From Lacisediminimonas sp. (GTDB lineage: Bacteria; Pseudomonadota; Gammaproteobacteria; Burkholderiales; Burkholderiaceae_D): 47,606 bases of DNA. Below the pieces are notes generated by a model. It did no database searches, was not told the origin of the DNA, and was given only the letters and a program-made list of their open reading frames with translations. The stretch spans positions 1 to 47,606 of the forward strand of contig NZ_JAUSNH010000241.1 of the NCBI RefSeq assembly GCF_030645335.1. The letters are read 5' to 3'. Positions 1 through 15,269 of the stretch are shown here, piece by piece. Position 1 is the stretch's first letter; each line of letters starts with the position of its first letter. The translations under genes and the position numbers were made by a program.

Positions 1-228
1 CATCGCGATATTGTCTTCCAGCCGGAACGACAGCAGCTCGGCCTTCTTGATCCACTGGTTGACGCTCCAGCTACCGTCGATTTTCTGGGCCACGCGCAGT
101 GTGCCGCTGTCGAGTTCGGCCAGCACGTGGGCGACTGCCTCGCGCACGGCGGCAGGTGCGGATTTCGGTGACATCGATGTGCGGTCTTCCCATGCCTGGT
201 CGATGATTTTCTGGAGTTGTGCGGTCAT
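1..228 (-). CDS. dapD: DapD, tetrahydrodipicolinate N-succinyltransferase (N-terminal part)
   Basis: Only the first 76 codons lie in the window; the gene runs off the left edge. DapD succinylates tetrahydrodipicolinate in the cytoplasm, using succinyl-CoA, in the succinylase branch of lysine and meso-diaminopimelate synthesis. The start reads [16 protein letters not shown] and continues through [16 protein letters not shown] and [18 protein letters not shown], which is the typical N-terminal helical region of the family. The left-handed beta-helix and the active site are outside the window. The gene lies 65 bp downstream of dapC on the same strand, so the two steps of the succinylase pathway are probably co-transcribed. 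The start is the ATG complementary to 226-228. Confidence 0.88.
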   Translation of the reverse strand, partial: MTAQLQKIIDQAWEDRTSMSPKSAPAAVREAVAHVLAELDSGTLRVAQKIDGSWSVNQWIKKAELLSFRLEDNIAM

Positions 229-293
229 TTTCTTGTTCTGCCTGATGGGTGATTGATTGAATGAATTGATCGAATACGGTGAAAAGCCGGGCT

Positions 294-1502
294 TCAGGTG
301 GCGCTGTGCTTGCGGGCGAAGGCGACGATGCGGCGAGTCGCTTCCATGCATTCCTCAACCTCGGCCACCAGCGCCATGCGTACCCGGCCGCTGCCGGGGT
401 TGCTGCCGTGCGCATCGCGCGCCAGGAAGCTGCCGGGCAGCACCGTCACATTATATTCGGCGTACAGGCGGGCGGCGAACTCGGTGTCGCTCATGCCGCC
501 GACGCCGTCTACCTTTGCCCATAAATAAAATCCGGCGTCCGGCAGCGCGACATCGAGCACCTGCTGCATCAATGGCGTGACCTGGCTGAATTTGTCGATG
601 TATTTGGCGCGGTTTTCGCGAACATGCACTTCATCGTTCCAGGCCGCCACCGACGCCGCTTGCACCGGCGGGCTCATGGCGCCGCCGTGGTAGGTGCGAT
701 ACAGCAGGAATTTTTTCAGGATGGCGGCGTCGCCGGCGACAAAGCCCGAGCGCATGCCCGGCACGTTGGAGCGCTTGGACAGGCTGCTGAACGTGATCAG
801 GCGCGGATAGCCGCTGCGGCCCAGCAGATTTGCCGCTTCCAGGCTGCCCAGCGGCGCTTCCGGCTTGAAATAGATTTCGGAATAGCATTCATCGGCAGCG
901 ATGACGAAACCATAACGATCTGACAACGCAAAAAGTTCGCGCCAGTCGTCCAGCGTTAGCAAGGCACCGGTCGGATTGCCCGGTGAGCAGACGTACAGCA
1001 ACTGCACCTTTTCCCAGGTGGCGGCAGTCACGGTACTGAAGTCAGGCGCGAAGTTGCGGGCCGGGTCCGAATTGACGAAATACGGCACCGCGCCGGACAG
1101 GTAGGCCGCCCCCTCGTAGATTTGGTAGAACGGGTTGGGGCAGACGACGACGGCCTCGCGGCGATTGTCGATGACGGTCTGCGCCAGCGCGAACAAGGCT
1201 TCGCGCGAGCCATTGACTGGCAACACCTGGCTTGCCGGGTCGATCGGCGGCAAGCCATAGCGGCGCTCCAGCCAGCCGGCGATTGCCATGCGCAGCGCGT
1301 CGGTCCCAATCGTGCTGGGATAGGACGCCAGGCCCTTCAGGTTATCGGTCAGCGCTTGCTGGATGAAGGCCGGGGTCGGATGCTTCGGTTCGCCGATGCC
1401 CAGGCTGATCGGCGAAAATCCGGCGGCCGGTTGCTCCGCCGCAAACAAGCGACGCAGCTTTTCGAAGGGATAGGGTTGCAGCTTGTCGAGCAGGGGATTC
1501 AC
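294..1502 (-). CDS. dapC: DapC, succinyldiaminopimelate transaminase
   Basis: A 402-residue fold-type I PLP aminotransferase. It converts N-succinyl-2-amino-6-ketopimelate and glutamate to N-succinyl-LL-diaminopimelate, the step after DapD. Visible family features are the N-terminal [11 protein letters not shown] segment, SPGNPTG (N176), [10 protein letters not shown] (D204 and Y207 contact the cofactor) and the Schiff-base lysine K243 in [15 protein letters not shown]. Length matches the proteobacterial DapC type. The neighbouring dapD supports DapC over other class I/II aminotransferases such as AlaA or ArgD. No clear Shine-Dalgarno sequence precedes the ATG at 1502, but a perfect TATAAT lies about 33 nt upstream. 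Confidence 0.93.
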   Translation of the reverse strand: MNPLLDKLQPYPFEKLRRLFAAEQPAAGFSPISLGIGEPKHPTPAFIQQALTDNLKGLASYPSTIGTDALRMAIAGWLERRYGLPPIDPASQVLPVNGSREALFALAQTVIDNRREAVVVCPNPFYQIYEGAAYLSGAVPYFVNSDPARNFAPDFSTVTAATWEKVQLLYVCSPGNPTGALLTLDDWRELFALSDRYGFVIAADECYSEIYFKPEAPLGSLEAANLLGRSGYPRLITFSSLSKRSNVPGMRSGFVAGDAAILKKFLLYRTYHGGAMSPPVQAASVAAWNDEVHVRENRAKYIDKFSQVTPLMQQVLDVALPDAGFYLWAKVDGVGGMSDTEFAARLYAEYNVTVLPGSFLARDAHGSNPGSGRVRMALVAEVEECMEATRRIVAFARKHSAT

Positions 1503-1534
1503 GGGAGGGCGGCGTACGGGAAAAGGAAGGCTGC

Positions 1535-1540
1535 ATTATA
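1535..1540 (-). promoter_or_regulatory. Probable -10 element of dapC-dapD
   Basis: The minus strand reads TATAAT here, a perfect -10 hexamer, which would start transcription about 26 nt before the dapC ATG. No good -35 is seen at 16-18 bp spacing. The 156-bp gap to smc is the only divergent intergenic space available to drive the dap genes. Confidence 0.42.
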
Positions 1541-1616
1541 GCTGCCGCACTGCAAAAGGCGTGCGTCGTGCGGCAGTTTGCGGCTTGCTCCATCCGCCGG
1601 ATCGGCCGGTGCGCGA

Positions 1617-1625
1617 TGTTATGAT
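1617..1625 (+). promoter_or_regulatory. Probable extended -10 element of smc
   Basis: The sequence TGTTATGAT is an extended -10 (TGn followed by TATGAT, 5 of 6 to consensus). It lies 33 nt before the smc start codon. No recognisable -35 is present, as is usual for extended -10 promoters. Confidence 0.4.
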
Positions 1626-1658
1626 GGCGCCTCGAAGCTCAATGAGGACAGGACCACC

Positions 1659-4600
1659 GTGCGACTTACATCCATCAAGCTTTCCGGATTCAAATCGTTT
1701 GTCGATCCGACCAATTTCCAGGTGCCCGGGCAACTGGTGGGTGTGGTCGGGCCGAACGGCTGTGGCAAATCGAACATCATTGACGCAGTGCGCTGGGTGT
1801 TGGGCGAGTCCAAAGCGTCTGAATTGCGCGGCGAATCGATGCAGGACGTGATTTTCAATGGTTCCTCCCACCGCAAGCCGGCCGGACGCGCATCGGTTGA
1901 GCTGGTGTTCGACAATGCCGATGGCAAGGCGGCCGGCCAATGGGGCCAATACGCCGAGATTGCGGTCAAGCGTACGCTGACCCGCGACGGCACCTCCACT
2001 TATTACATTAACAACCAGGCAGTGCGCCGGCGCGACATCCAGGATATTTTCCTGGGCACCGGCCTGGGTCCGCGCGCCTACGCCATCATCGGCCAGGGCA
2101 TGATCTCGCGCATCATCGAGGCCCGCCCCGAAGAGTTGCGGATTTTCCTGGAAGAAGCCGCCGGCGTGTCGAAATACAAGGAGCGCCGGCGCGAAACCGA
2201 GAACCGGCTGCACGACACGCGCGAGAACCTGCAACGGGTCGACGACATCCTGCGCGAACTCAATGCCAACCTGGAAAAATTGCAGGGCCAGGCCGCCGTC
2301 GCGCAGCGCTTCCATACCCTTCAGGCCGACCAGGAAGAAAAGCAAAAGCTGTTGTGGCTGCTGCGCAAGAACGAAGCCAAGGTCGAGCAGGAAAAGCACC
2401 TGCGCGAAATCGACAAGGCAAAAACCGAGCTGGAAGCGCAAACCGCCAGCCTGCGCCATGTCGAGACCGAGCTGGAACACATGCGCCAGTCGCATTACGC
2501 CGCCGGCGACCGCCTGCACCAGGCGCAGGGCCATTTGTACCAGACCAATTCCGAGATCGGCAGCCTGGAAGCGCAGATCAAGTTCGTGATCGAATCGCGC
2601 ACCCGCTTGCAGACCCAGATCAACTCGCTGACGGCCCAGCGCGACCAGTGGCAGCGCCAGAGCCGCCAGCATCAGGACGACCTGGCTGAAGCCGAAATGC
2701 ACCTGGAAGAGCACGCGGTGCTGGTCGAGCAGGCCCAGCAAGCCGCGCAGCAGCACCAGGGCCGGGTGCCGGCGCTGGAGCAGGCCTGGCGTGAGGCGCA
2801 GCAGAGGACCACCGAATCGCGCAGCCGCATCATGCAGGTCCAGCAGCAAATCGAGCTGGAGTCGGCGCACCAGCGCAATGCTTCCAACATCCTGTCCGGC
2901 CTGGCCGTGCGGCGCGAACGGCTGGCGCAAGAGCAGGGCGGCTTGCAGATGCCGGACTCCTCCCATCTTGCCAACCTCAAGATGCAACTCGAGGAAAAGC
3001 AGGCCGCGCTGGAAGAAGTGACGATGCAACTGGAGACGGCGCAGCAACAGCAGCCGATCCTGGAACAGGAGCGGCGCCAGGCGCAGGAACAGGTCAATGC
3101 GGAAAGCGCTGCCAATGCGCAGCTGGAAGCCAGGTTAAGCGCGCTCAGGCAGCTCCAGGAACGGGTGCAATCGCAGGGGAAGGTACAGCCCTGGCTGCAA
3201 AAGCATGAACTCGCCGGATTGCCGCGCCTGTGGCAGAAACTGCATATCGAACAAGGCTGGGAAAGCGCGCTGGAAGCGGTGCTGCGCGAGCGCACCTCGG
3301 CGCTTGAAATGTCGAACCTGGACTGGGCCAAGGGATTTTTCAATGATGTCCCGCCGGCCAAGCTTGCGCTGTATTCGCCCAATGCCGCCGCCGGCTTGCC
3401 AGTGCCGGATGCGCCCGCCGGTCTCAAGCCGTTGATCAACCTGTTGCAGTTGAATGACCCCGGGTTGCGGGCATTGATGCAGGACTGGTTGCACAACGTA
3501 TTCGTGGCCGACGATGCGTCCAGCGCCTTGCTCGACCGCGCCAAACTGCCGGCCGGCGCCTGCTTCGTGACCCGGCAGGGCCATGTCGTGGCCCGTTCCA
3601 GCGTACGTTTTTATGCACCGGACTCCGAGCAGGAAGGCATGCTGGCGCGGCAGCAGGAAATCGAGAACATCAGCAAGCAACTGCGCGCCCAGCAAATGCT
3701 GGCCGACGAGGCGCGCACCCGCTCAGTACGTGCCGAAGCGGCGCTGTCGCACGGCGTGCAGCGGCTGCAGGAAATCCGCCAGCGCACTGCATCGCTGACG
3801 CAGGCGGTGCATGCCCTGCAAATCGACGTCATGCGGCAGACCGAGGTGCAGGAGCGATTCAACCAGCGCAGCACGCAGATTGCCGCCGACCTGGCCGAAA
3901 TCGCCGCCCAGGAAAGCGAACAGCAACAGGCAAAGGCCGAGTCCGAAGCGCGATTCGAGCAGCTTGACGGCGACCTGGCCGAAATCCAGGAAAAGCATGA
4001 ACAGGGGCAGACCGATTACCTGTCGCGCGAGCAGCAACTCAACGATGCGCGCGAACGCCTGCGCGACCTGGAGCGACGCGCCCAGGAAGCCGAGTTTGCC
4101 GAAAAGTCGCACCGCAACCGGATCGAGGAACTCAAGCGCAGCATCGCCACGGCGCTGGAGCAAACGGCGCAATTGTTCGCCAGCATGGAGCAGGGCCAGC
4201 TTGAGCTGGAAACCCTGGACGACCAGGCGGCGCAGGCCGGCCTGCAGGGCTTGCTCGACAAGCGCACCGAACAGGAGCGTGCGCTGGCCGACGCCCGTCA
4301 CGAACTGGACCAGCTCACGCAGAAATTGCGCCACCATGAAGAGTCGCGCATGCAGTCCGAACGCAGCCTGCAACCAGCGCGCGACCGCATCACCGAGCTG
4401 CAACTGAAGGAACAAGCGGCAAGGCTGAACCTGGAACAATACGCCCAGCAGTTGCTGGAAGCGCAGGCCGACGAAGTAGCGCTGGCCGAAAAGCTGACCG
4501 AGGACATGCGGGCATCCTGGCTGCAAGGCGAAGTCACGCGCCTGAACAATGCCATTGCCGGGCTGGGGCCTGTCAACCTGGCAGCGCTGGACGAACTGCA

Positions 4601-5189
4601 GCAGGCGTCCGAGCGCAAGAACTTCCTCGACGCGCAAAACGCCGACCTGGTGGAGGCGATGAATACGCTGGAAGATGCGATCCACAAGATCGACAAGGAA
4701 ACGCGCGAACTGCTGCAGGACACCTTCGACCAGGTCAACCGGCATTTCGGCGAACTGTTCCCGATCCTGTTTGGCGGCGGCAATGCGCGCCTGACCATGA
4801 CTGGCGACGAGATCCTCGACTCCGGCGTGCAGGTGATGGCGCAGCCGCCGGGCAAGAAAAACGCGACCATCCACTTGCTGTCGGGCGGCGAAAAGGCACT
4901 GACCGCAACGGCCCTGGTGTTTTCCATGTTCCAGCTCAATCCGGCGCCGTTCTGCCTGCTCGATGAGGTGGATGCACCGCTGGACGACGCCAATACCGAA
5001 CGTTTCTGCAATATGGTCAAGCGCATGTCGGCACAGACCCAGTTCCTGTTCATTTCGCACAACAAGATTGCAATGGAAATGGCGCAGCAATTGATCGGGG
5101 TGACGATGCAGGAGCAGGGCGTGTCGCGCATCGTGGCAGTCGATATGGAATCGGCTGCGCATTTCGCGTCGGAGGCACAAGCGGCCTGA
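1659..5189 (+). CDS. smc: SMC, chromosome segregation/condensation ATPase
   Basis: A 1176-residue SMC protein, the ATPase of the SMC-ScpAB condensin complex that organises the nucleoid. Residues 31-38 (GPNGCGKSN) are the Walker A motif. Long heptad-rich coiled coils occupy about 170-500 and 665-1010, and the hinge lies around 515-660. The C-terminal head carries the signature LSGGEKALTA near 1074 and Walker B CLLDEVDAPLDD near 1102. I chose the GTG at 1659 because the protein then begins VRLTSIKLSGFKSF, the usual SMC N-terminus, with GAGGACAGG a few bases upstream; the reading frame also has an ATG at 1578, but that would add 27 unrelated residues. scpA and scpB are not in the window. zipA and ligA follow, the usual betaproteobacterial order. 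Confidence 0.97.
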   Translation: MRLTSIKLSGFKSFVDPTNFQVPGQLVGVVGPNGCGKSNIIDAVRWVLGESKASELRGESMQDVIFNGSSHRKPAGRASVELVFDNADGKAAGQWGQYAEIAVKRTLTRDGTSTYYINNQAVRRRDIQDIFLGTGLGPRAYAIIGQGMISRIIEARPEELRIFLEEAAGVSKYKERRRETENRLHDTRENLQRVDDILRELNANLEKLQGQAAVAQRFHTLQADQEEKQKLLWLLRKNEAKVEQEKHLREIDKAKTELEAQTASLRHVETELEHMRQSHYAAGDRLHQAQGHLYQTNSEIGSLEAQIKFVIESRTRLQTQINSLTAQRDQWQRQSRQHQDDLAEAEMHLEEHAVLVEQAQQAAQQHQGRVPALEQAWREAQQRTTESRSRIMQVQQQIELESAHQRNASNILSGLAVRRERLAQEQGGLQMPDSSHLANLKMQLEEKQAALEEVTMQLETAQQQQPILEQERRQAQEQVNAESAANAQLEARLSALRQLQERVQSQGKVQPWLQKHELAGLPRLWQKLHIEQGWESALEAVLRERTSALEMSNLDWAKGFFNDVPPAKLALYSPNAAAGLPVPDAPAGLKPLINLLQLNDPGLRALMQDWLHNVFVADDASSALLDRAKLPAGACFVTRQGHVVARSSVRFYAPDSEQEGMLARQQEIENISKQLRAQQMLADEARTRSVRAEAALSHGVQRLQEIRQRTASLTQAVHALQIDVMRQTEVQERFNQRSTQIAADLAEIAAQESEQQQAKAESEARFEQLDGDLAEIQEKHEQGQTDYLSREQQLNDARERLRDLERRAQEAEFAEKSHRNRIEELKRSIATALEQTAQLFASMEQGQLELETLDDQAAQAGLQGLLDKRTEQERALADARHELDQLTQKLRHHEESRMQSERSLQPARDRITELQLKEQAARLNLEQYAQQLLEAQADEVALAEKLTEDMRASWLQGEVTRLNNAIAGLGPVNLAALDELQQASERKNFLDAQNADLVEAMNTLEDAIHKIDKETRELLQDTFDQVNRHFGELFPILFGGGNARLTMTGDEILDSGVQVMAQPPGKKNATIHLLSGGEKALTATALVFSMFQLNPAPFCLLDEVDAPLDDANTERFCNMVKRMSAQTQFLFISHNKIAMEMAQQLIGVTMQEQGVSRIVAVDMESAAHFASEAQAA

Positions 5190-5286
5190 TTGCCAGCCGG
5201 CGCACTGCTATCAGAGTGTGGGATCCGGGAAGGAAGTCGCGGCGCCAGCGATTGCCGGCGCCGGGAGGTGGAAATGTGTGCAAAGG

Positions 5287-5312
5287 AAAAGGATGCCCGG
5301 GCATCCTTTTTT
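5287..5312. terminator. Bidirectional intrinsic terminator between smc and the small minus-strand gene
   Basis: Bases 5287-5310 form a perfect 24-bp palindrome, AAAA-GGATGC-CCGG-GCATCC-TTTT, followed on the plus strand by more T residues. It sits 97 bp after the smc stop and 30 bp past the stop of the convergent small gene, so it can end both transcripts. Confidence 0.85.
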
Positions 5313-5341
5313 ATTTTTCTGGTTGTTAGCCGGCCGGCCGG

Positions 5342-5551
5342 TCAGATTCGTTCCGAGCGCGCCAGCGCAGCCTGTTTCTGGTAGTAGGCGACATTCTGTT
5401 GCGCCTCGCGCACCCGTTTTTGCTCGACGTCGGCGCAGATCAGGTAATGGTCTTCCGCGCGCCGCAGCCACCAGTGCCTGATCTGGCGCAGCACCGGGCT
5501 CAGGGAAAGCATGGTCAGTTCCTGCAATTTATAATCTCTGGTCTGTGACAC
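5342..5551 (-). CDS. Small coiled-coil protein, unknown function
   Basis: A predicted 69-residue protein that I do not recognise. The start is the GTG complementary to 5549-5551: a strong GGAGG lies 5 nt upstream, much better than anything near the longer reading at 5629. The N-terminal half has an aromatic-basic patch (RQIRHWWLRRAEDHYL) and the C-terminal half is a charged helix (DVEQKRVREAQQNVAYYQKQ). There is no signal peptide or membrane segment. A strong terminator lies directly downstream. Codon use resembles the neighbours. It is more likely real than not, mainly because of the ribosome-binding site and terminator. Confidence 0.6.
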   Translation of the reverse strand: MSQTRDYKLQELTMLSLSPVLRQIRHWWLRRAEDHYLICADVEQKRVREAQQNVAYYQKQAALARSERI

Positions 5552-6043
5552 GGAACCCTCCGCGATGCGGTGATGGTTGGACCTGCCCCTTGGGCGGGCG
5601 GCGGGAAATACCGGTTGCTGCATTGGCACGCCAGTGTTGCCGCTTGCTGCGCAGCGCTTATTGCCACCGCGGGCGGCCTGTCCTCGCTGCGCCGAAAAAC
5701 GTGCGATGGCGTGGTTGATATCTTAGTTGCCGGACTCATGCCGGCATTGATTACAGTCAACGGCTGTATGCGCACGGCCTGCGGCGCGACGGATCGGGTT
5801 TTCCCTCTGAAAGCGGGTCTCGCGCGGCTTGACAACTTTGCAGCCGAACACTTACCCTAGCCCGGAACCAGCAGGCATTGCGCAAGTACTGTGCAGGCGC
5901 TGCGCACCAAGAGCCCAGCCACGCCAGATGATATCCCCCGGATCCCTGTTTTTCGCCGTGCAGGACACTGCGTCGTTACCTTTGTTGATGGTGACGCAAT
6001 GCCGCACCTTCCGTCGCTTCATCTCCCGCGAGACCCAAGCAGC
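5552..6043. other. 492-bp gap upstream of zipA with no convincing gene
   Basis: Open frames exist here, for example 5570-5860 on the plus strand, but none has a family signature or a good ribosome-binding site. The only structure I can support is a promoter-like pair near 5829-5858 that could drive zipA. If that promoter is real, zipA has a leader of about 175 nt. Confidence 0.5.
5829..5858 (+). promoter_or_regulatory. Candidate sigma-70 promoter for zipA-ligA-galU-def
   Basis: A perfect -35 hexamer TTGACA (5829-5834) is followed after 18 bp by TACCCT (5853-5858), which matches the -10 consensus only partly. It is the best promoter-like pair in the gap before zipA. Confidence 0.35.
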
Positions 6044-9243
<3,200 letters not shown>

Positions 9244-9248
9244 GAACC

Positions 9249-10127
9249 ATGCAAACGATACGCAAAGCTGTGTTTCCGGTGGCTGGACTGGGTAGTCGCT
9301 TCCTCCCGGCAACCAAGGCCCAGCCCAAGGAAATGCTGCCGATCGTCGACAAGCCCTTGATCCAGTACGCGGTGGAAGAGGCGGTTGCGGCCGGCATCAC
9401 GGAAATGGTGTTCATCACCGGGCGCAACAAGCGCGCGATCGAAGATCATTTCGACAAGGCCTATGAGCTCGAAAGCGAGCTGGAGGCAGCCGGCAAGGAC
9501 GCGTTGCTGCAGATGGTGCGCCATGTGATTCCCAAGCATATCGCCTGCATCTTCATCCGCCAGGCCGAGCCGCTTGGACTGGGCCATGCGGTATTGTGCG
9601 CCAAGCCCGTGATCGGCGATGAGCCGTTCGCCGTGCTGCTGGCAGACGACTTCATGGATGTGCCGGAAGGCACCCTGCCGGTGATGGCGCAAATGACGGC
9701 GCTGTACGAGTATGAACAGGCAAACATCCTGGCGGTGCAGGAAGTGCCGCGCGCGCAGACGCGCCAGTACGGCATCGTGTCCGCCACGCCTTACAAGACC
9801 GATATCGAGCAGGTCAATGCGATCGTCGAGAAGCCCGATCCGGACCATGCGCCATCGACCCTGGCCGTGGTCGGCCGCTACGTGCTGCAAAGCCGGATCT
9901 TCCAGCATCTGGAAAACCTGGGCCGCGGCGCGGGCGGTGAAATCCAATTGACCGACGGTATCGCCGCATTGATGGGCGAGCAGCGGGTGCTGGCCTATCG
10001 TTACCAGGGCACGCGCTATGACTGCGGCTCCAAGCTCGGTTACCTGAAGGCGACCATGGCGATGGGCCTGAAGCATCCGGAAACCGGCGCCGCCTTCGCC
10101 GAGTACCTGAAAGAATTGCAGCAATGA
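9249..10127 (+). CDS. galU: GalU, UTP-glucose-1-phosphate uridylyltransferase
   Basis: A 292-residue nucleotidyltransferase that makes UDP-glucose from UTP and glucose-1-phosphate for lipopolysaccharide, exopolysaccharide and trehalose synthesis. The N-terminal nucleotide-binding signature is [19 protein letters not shown] (about 10-28), followed by [15 protein letters not shown]. Further GalU marks are [20 protein letters not shown] and [13 protein letters not shown]. The ATG is 5 bp after the ligA stop, and the stop overlaps the def start by 4 bp (ATGA), so translation of galU and def is probably coupled. Confidence 0.96.
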   Translation: MQTIRKAVFPVAGLGSRFLPATKAQPKEMLPIVDKPLIQYAVEEAVAAGITEMVFITGRNKRAIEDHFDKAYELESELEAAGKDALLQMVRHVIPKHIACIFIRQAEPLGLGHAVLCAKPVIGDEPFAVLLADDFMDVPEGTLPVMAQMTALYEYEQANILAVQEVPRAQTRQYGIVSATPYKTDIEQVNAIVEKPDPDHAPSTLAVVGRYVLQSRIFQHLENLGRGAGGEIQLTDGIAALMGEQRVLAYRYQGTRYDCGSKLGYLKATMAMGLKHPETGAAFAEYLKELQQ

Positions 10128-10660
10128 GCGTGCGCGAAATCTTGCGCATGGGTGATGCGCGCTTGCTGCGCCAGGCAGAGCCGGTCACGGCATTCGGCAC
10201 GCCCGAACTGGCGGCGCTGATTGCCGACATGTTCGACACCATGCATGCAGCCGACGGCGCCGGGCTGGCCGCGCCGCAAATCGGCGTCAACTTGCAGGTC
10301 GTGATTTTTGGCTTCCGGCAAAACCCGCGTTATCCCGATGCCCCTGCGGTACCGGAAACCGTGCTGATCAACCCGGTGATCAGGCCGCTGCACGCGGACA
10401 TGGAAGAGGGCTGGGAAGGCTGCCTGTCCGTGCCCGGACTGCGTGGCATGGTGCCGCGCTTCACGCGCCTGCATTACCGTGGCTTTGACCAGGCCGGCAA
10501 TCCGATCGATCGTGAAGCAGAGGATTTCCACGCGCGGGTGGTGCAGCACGAATGCGACCATCTCGACGGCGTGCTGTACCCGATGCGCATACGGGACTTC
10601 AGCAAGTTCGGCTATACCGACATTCTTTTCCCCGGGCTGGACGCCGGGCAGGACGACTGA
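10124..10660 (+). CDS. def: Def, peptide deformylase
   Basis: A 178-residue metalloenzyme that removes the N-formyl group from nascent proteins. All three family motifs are present: [10 protein letters not shown] (45-54), EGCLSVP with metal ligand C100, and QHECDHLDG with H142, E143 and H146. Motif 1 has Ala in place of the usual Val at the second position, a common variant in extra PDF copies and in some betaproteobacteria. No fmt gene, the usual partner, is nearby, so this could be one of two or more deformylases in the genome. It overlaps galU by 4 bp and converges on the DUF2863 gene. Confidence 0.96.
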   Translation: MSVREILRMGDARLLRQAEPVTAFGTPELAALIADMFDTMHAADGAGLAAPQIGVNLQVVIFGFRQNPRYPDAPAVPETVLINPVIRPLHADMEEGWEGCLSVPGLRGMVPRFTRLHYRGFDQAGNPIDREAEDFHARVVQHECDHLDGVLYPMRIRDFSKFGYTDILFPGLDAGQDD

Positions 10661-10695
10661 AAGCCACGGCCTGTCGTCCTGCCGGACCAGGCCGG

Positions 10696-11961
10696 TCAAT
10701 GCAGGTGCGTCGGCGCTGGCGCCACTTCCTCGGGCATTTCCGCATGCACCAGTTCGCTGTCCTGGTCGGCGAACAAGGGCGCTCCGCAATCCTCGCAAAA
10801 GTCGAGCGGGAATATTTCAGCATGATGCTTGATGTCGGCAATGCCGCTCTCGCGCAGCAGCGTGATGATTTGCTGGATCGGCGTCTGGTCTTCGCTGCTG
10901 ACAGGCTTGCCGGCGATCAGGTCGCGCGCCATCAGGCTGTCGAGCGGCTCTTCTTCTCCGCTTTCTTCGCCATACAAGGGCCAGACAATGCCGTAAATGA
11001 TGTCGCGTTCCTGGGCCAGGCTAAAGCCGATCCGGTATTCATCGATGCGGCCGTCGCTCTGTTCGCTGCTGAATCCGCCGATCGTCACCGACAAGGTGCT
11101 GGCTTCGACCGACAGCAGCAGCGTCAGGTAATGGATGGCGGCGTGTATCGAGATCGGCCGGATCCGCTTGTCGCCTTCGCGACAGGCGACGAAATAGGCT
11201 TCGGGCAGCAGCAGTTCCACGCCGCATCCGGGCAGCAAGCGTTCGACGTTGGGCAGGCTCTGGTTCATCCACTGCTGGAAAGCTTCGTCGCGTGCGGCGG
11301 CGATGTCGTTGCCAGCCTCCGCAGTTTGCCAGCGGAACAAGGCGCCACCTGGTTTGGTGACCACCGCTGCCAGCAGGTAACGGGTATCGGCCAGGAACGG
11401 CGCTGTCTCCGGCGGATTGGTCAGCGCCCGCAAGGGCTTGCCGTCCAGCGCAGCGAGCGTCATCTTGTGCAGCAGCGAGTAGGTTTCTGCATGACTGCGC
11501 GGGAGCTGGTCGATCGCAAACAGGGTCGGCGCCAGCGCCATGCGCGTGTCCGGCGCCAGCAGGTGGGCGTACAGATGGGCTGACAGCGTGTTGATCATGT
11601 CGGCCGCGACCGGGCCCGAATAGATGCTGTAGCGCGTCCAGGCCAGGATAGGGATGGCGATGAGCAGCGCTTCGTAGGTCTGCCCGGCATGTTCCAGCGT
11701 GCAGCTTTCGCTGGCCGATTCCGCCGAATCCATCAGGGCTTCATAGGCAGCAGGATCGAGCTGGAACAGATGATCGAGCGCGCTGTCGATATTTTGCTGG
11801 TGCCCGGTCACCATCTGTTTGTGCAGGGAAGCGTCGAGCTGGCGCTCCCAAAGGCGCTCTTCCATGCGGCTGCCGGCGGCCAGCGTAGCCTGGGCCAATT
11901 GGATCAGCCGCTGGCTTTCGCCAGACGGTTTGTGGGATTTTGCTTTTCCGGAACGACGCAT
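10696..11961 (-). CDS. DUF2863 family protein
   Basis: A 421-residue cytoplasmic protein of unknown function that I assign to the DUF2863 family, which is largely restricted to betaproteobacteria. It begins MRRSGKAKSHKPSGESQRLI with a basic N-terminus, continues with an acidic, mixed alpha/beta body, and ends in a small metal-site-like CEDCGAPLF motif and an acidic tail. There is no signal peptide or membrane helix. The frame stays open to an ATG at 12033, but that reading would cross the terminator at 12036-12066 region and adds 24 atypical residues, so I chose the ATG at 11961. No good ribosome-binding site is seen for either. It is convergent with def. Confidence 0.75.
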   Translation of the reverse strand: MRRSGKAKSHKPSGESQRLIQLAQATLAAGSRMEERLWERQLDASLHKQMVTGHQQNIDSALDHLFQLDPAAYEALMDSAESASESCTLEHAGQTYEALLIAIPILAWTRYSIYSGPVAADMINTLSAHLYAHLLAPDTRMALAPTLFAIDQLPRSHAETYSLLHKMTLAALDGKPLRALTNPPETAPFLADTRYLLAAVVTKPGGALFRWQTAEAGNDIAAARDEAFQQWMNQSLPNVERLLPGCGVELLLPEAYFVACREGDKRIRPISIHAAIHYLTLLLSVEASTLSVTIGGFSSEQSDGRIDEYRIGFSLAQERDIIYGIVWPLYGEESGEEEPLDSLMARDLIAGKPVSSEDQTPIQQIITLLRESGIADIKHHAEIFPLDFCEDCGAPLFADQDSELVHAEMPEEVAPAPTHLH

Positions 11962-12035
11962 GATCAGGTGGGGAGGGACGATTTGTTCGAAGCGTATTGT
12001 AGTGCCGCACGCTGCACATTGTCCGATACCCAAAT

Positions 12036-12066
12036 AAAAAAGCCGCGTAGCACCTACGCGGCTTTT
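12036..12066 (-). terminator. Intrinsic terminator after the small membrane protein gene
   Basis: AAAAGCCGCGTAG (12038-12050) and CTACGCGGCTTTT (12054-12066) form a 13-bp perfect stem with a 3-nt loop. On the minus strand the stem runs into a T-rich tract (TTTTTTATTTG). It isolates the DUF2863 gene from the small gene upstream of it. Confidence 0.87.
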
Positions 12067-12087
12067 GGGCGATGGGCGCCCGAGGGC

Positions 12088-12267
12088 TTACTTGGCGGCA
12101 GCAGGGGCGGGCGCCGTTGCTGGCGTCGGTGCTGAAGCCGCCGGCGCGGAAGACGATGGCACGCCATGCCCGGCTTCACCTTGCATGTCGACCTTGTCGC
12201 CAGCAACCATGATCAGGTATAGCGCCACCACTGAAAAGGCGATGAACGCCAGGGCAATTTTCCACAT
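12088..12267 (-). CDS. Small single-span membrane protein, unknown function
   Basis: A predicted 59-residue protein. The N-terminus MWKIALAFIAFSVVALYLIM is one hydrophobic helix of about 18 residues. It is followed by a short polar segment (AGDKVDMQGEAGHG) and a low-complexity Ala/Pro/Ser tail to the end. The ATG at 12267 has GGAG 8 nt upstream, and a strong terminator follows the stop, both of which support a real gene. The topology is probably N-in with the Ala/Pro tail in the periplasm, though a cleaved signal is not excluded. I do not recognise a family, and the adjacent aconitase gives no functional clue. Confidence 0.65.
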   Translation of the reverse strand: MWKIALAFIAFSVVALYLIMVAGDKVDMQGEAGHGVPSSSAPAASAPTPATAPAPAAAK

Positions 12268-12447
12268 AGTGTCTCTCCACAGAAATAAACAGCGGCGAAG
12301 GCGATCGCCGGGATCGAAACCACGCCGCAACAGGTGTCACGGCGCGGCGCAGATCCAAACCATCAGCATAGCGCGACTCCCTTACGGCTTGCTTGCAAGC
12401 CCGGGCGCGACAGCCCGCACAGGCTTGCAGCAGCCGCAGCGAACGCC

Positions 12448-15183
<2,736 letters not shown>

Positions 15184-15269
15184 GAACTCTCCTTTTTTGT
15201 ATCAATAAGGTTGGGAATGTTGTGATCTTGTTTTGCTCATGGCCCGGTGGTATCCGGCGCTGCTGGCGC

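Noticed and set aside
5570-5860. Plus-strand 96-codon frame in the gap before zipA
   Set aside because: No ribosome-binding site, no domain, irregular composition, and it overlaps the candidate zipA promoter.
10667-10694. CGGCCTG ... CAGGCCG inverted repeat between def and the DUF2863 gene
   Set aside because: Long 14-nt loop and no T tract; it could be chance in GC-rich sequence.
12386-12401. GGCTTG-CTTG-CAAGCC hairpin after acnA
   Set aside because: The 6-bp stem has no T tract in the direction of acnA transcription, so I do not call it a terminator.
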